DNA from: Oscillospiraceae bacterium
Lineage (GTDB): Bacteria > Bacillota > Clostridia > Oscillospirales > CAG-272
Direction: 5' to 3'
Length of the DNA: 7,343 nt
Assembly: GCA_009779295.1 (NCBI GenBank)
Contig: WREN01000109.1
Location: 1 to 7,343 of the forward strand
Position numbers and translations under genes: made by a program. Under the pieces are notes generated by a model. That model made no database searches and had not been told where the DNA came from. It saw only the letters and a list, made by a program, of their open reading frames with translations. This document shows, piece by piece, positions 6,848-7,343 of the stretch; the stretch's first letter is position 1, and each line of letters starts with the position of its first letter.

Positions 6848-7207
6848 ATGGATATATTCGATAATATTGCAAAAAAATTAACGGATGCGGCTGATTATAC
6901 AATTAAAGAAGCTGAAAAATTTACCGGAACGGCAAAGATCAAATTTGCAATTATGAACAAAGAAAGTTCAATTGACGACCTGTATTTAAAAATCGGACAG
7001 TATTGTTATGACCAGAGTATTGACTCATCGGTTGACAACAGTATTCCAATCCAAGCAGCCTGTGATGAAATTTCACAATTGCAAAACGAATTGAAGGCTT
7101 TGAATGAAGAACTCGCTTCATTGAAGAATTATAAAATCTGCGTTGAATGCGGCACAAAAATAGACCGCGAGATGGCATATTGTTATAAATGCGGAAAACA
7201 ACAATAA
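6848..7207 (+). CDS. Small coiled-coil protein with C-terminal zinc ribbon
   Basis: The protein has 119 residues and no signal peptide or membrane segment. Residues 1-35 form an amphipathic, Lys/Ala-rich helix. The middle (about 36-70) includes LYLKIGQYCYDQS. Residues 68-94 are a probable coiled coil (ISQLQNELKALNEELASL). The C-terminus is a four-cysteine zinc ribbon: C98 and C101 (CVEC), then C112 and C115 (CYKC). Small proteins of this architecture are common in clostridia and uncharacterised; a scaffold or adaptor role is inference. The start is supported by AAAAGGAGAG (6827-6836) with a rather long 11-base spacer. Fifteen bases separate it from the next gene, a DUF4234-type membrane protein, so the two are probably co-transcribed from the strong promoter upstream and may act together at the membrane. 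Confidence 0.82.
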   Translation: MDIFDNIAKKLTDAADYTIKEAEKFTGTAKIKFAIMNKESSIDDLYLKIGQYCYDQSIDSSVDNSIPIQAACDEISQLQNELKALNEELASLKNYKICVECGTKIDREMAYCYKCGKQQ

Positions 7208-7222
7208 CGAGGAGTAAAAAGT

Positions 7223-7343
7223 ATGATGTACAGAGTTCGTAATCCTGTTTTAACTTTAGTATTATGTTTAGTAACGTGCGGCATATATAATTACATAGCA
7301 ATTTATCAAATCAGCGACGACTTGCGTTCATACACCAACCGAA
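7223..7343 (+). CDS. DUF4234-type membrane protein, N-terminal part (cut by the window's right edge)
   Basis: An ATG at 7223 opens 40 codons to the window edge without a stop. The protein begins MMYRVRNPVLTLVLCLVTCG and continues IYNYIAIYQISDDLRSY. A basic start, the RNPV motif, a first membrane helix ending in TCGIY and a Y..Y..SDDL stretch fit the DUF4234 family as I remember it, a small uncharacterised membrane family. A good ribosome binding site, GAGGAG (7209-7214), lies eight bases upstream. A second ATG at 7226 is an equally possible start. It follows the zinc-ribbon gene by 15 bases, which suggests one operon. The gene is visible only in part, so total length and any fused domains cannot be judged. 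Confidence 0.78.
   Translation, partial: MMYRVRNPVLTLVLCLVTCGIYNYIAIYQISDDLRSYTNR

Noticed and set aside
1..7343. CRISPR arrays, insertion sequences, tRNA or rRNA genes, attachment sites
   Set aside because: No regularly spaced repeats, transposase-like frames, terminal inverted repeats or RNA gene signatures were seen on either strand.

Overview
The window looks like chromosomal DNA from an AT-rich, low-GC Gram-positive bacterium, most likely a clostridial member of the Bacillota. The reasons are strong AGGAGG-type ribosome binding sites, textbook sigma-A promoters with 17-base spacers, a lipoprotein signal and tightly packed genes. No rRNA, tRNA or taxon-specific marker is present, so the assignment is an inference.

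Layout: (1) Bases 1-163 hold the start of an unidentified gene on the minus strand. (2) Bases 164-316 are a divergent intergenic region with two back-to-back promoters. (3) Bases 317-6707 form a four-gene plus-strand operon with gaps of 12, 15 and 4 bases: an ABC exporter half-transporter, a DUF1854 protein, a second ABC exporter half-transporter, and a lipoprotein that folds as a probable seven-bladed RCC1-type beta-propeller. A hairpin after the last gene is a likely terminator. (4) Bases 6708-6847 carry a perfect-consensus promoter for a second plus-strand unit: a 119-residue coiled-coil/zinc-ribbon protein followed by a DUF4234-type membrane protein cut by the window edge.

The core of the window is the ABC - DUF1854 - ABC cassette. 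Both transporters have complete nucleotide-binding domains and six-helix exporter membrane domains. Both also carry an extra N-terminal cytosolic region of about 130-170 residues that ends in a four-cysteine zinc ribbon. The simplest model is a heterodimeric exporter regulated or assembled through these extra regions and the small DUF1854 protein, with the RCC1-like lipoprotein outside the membrane. The substrate is not revealed by the sequence. DUF1854/ABC sets are known elsewhere (in some proteobacteria they are annotated as associated with cyanophycin metabolism), but no cyanophycin gene is visible here. The most unusual element is the RCC1-like lipoprotein joined to the cassette.
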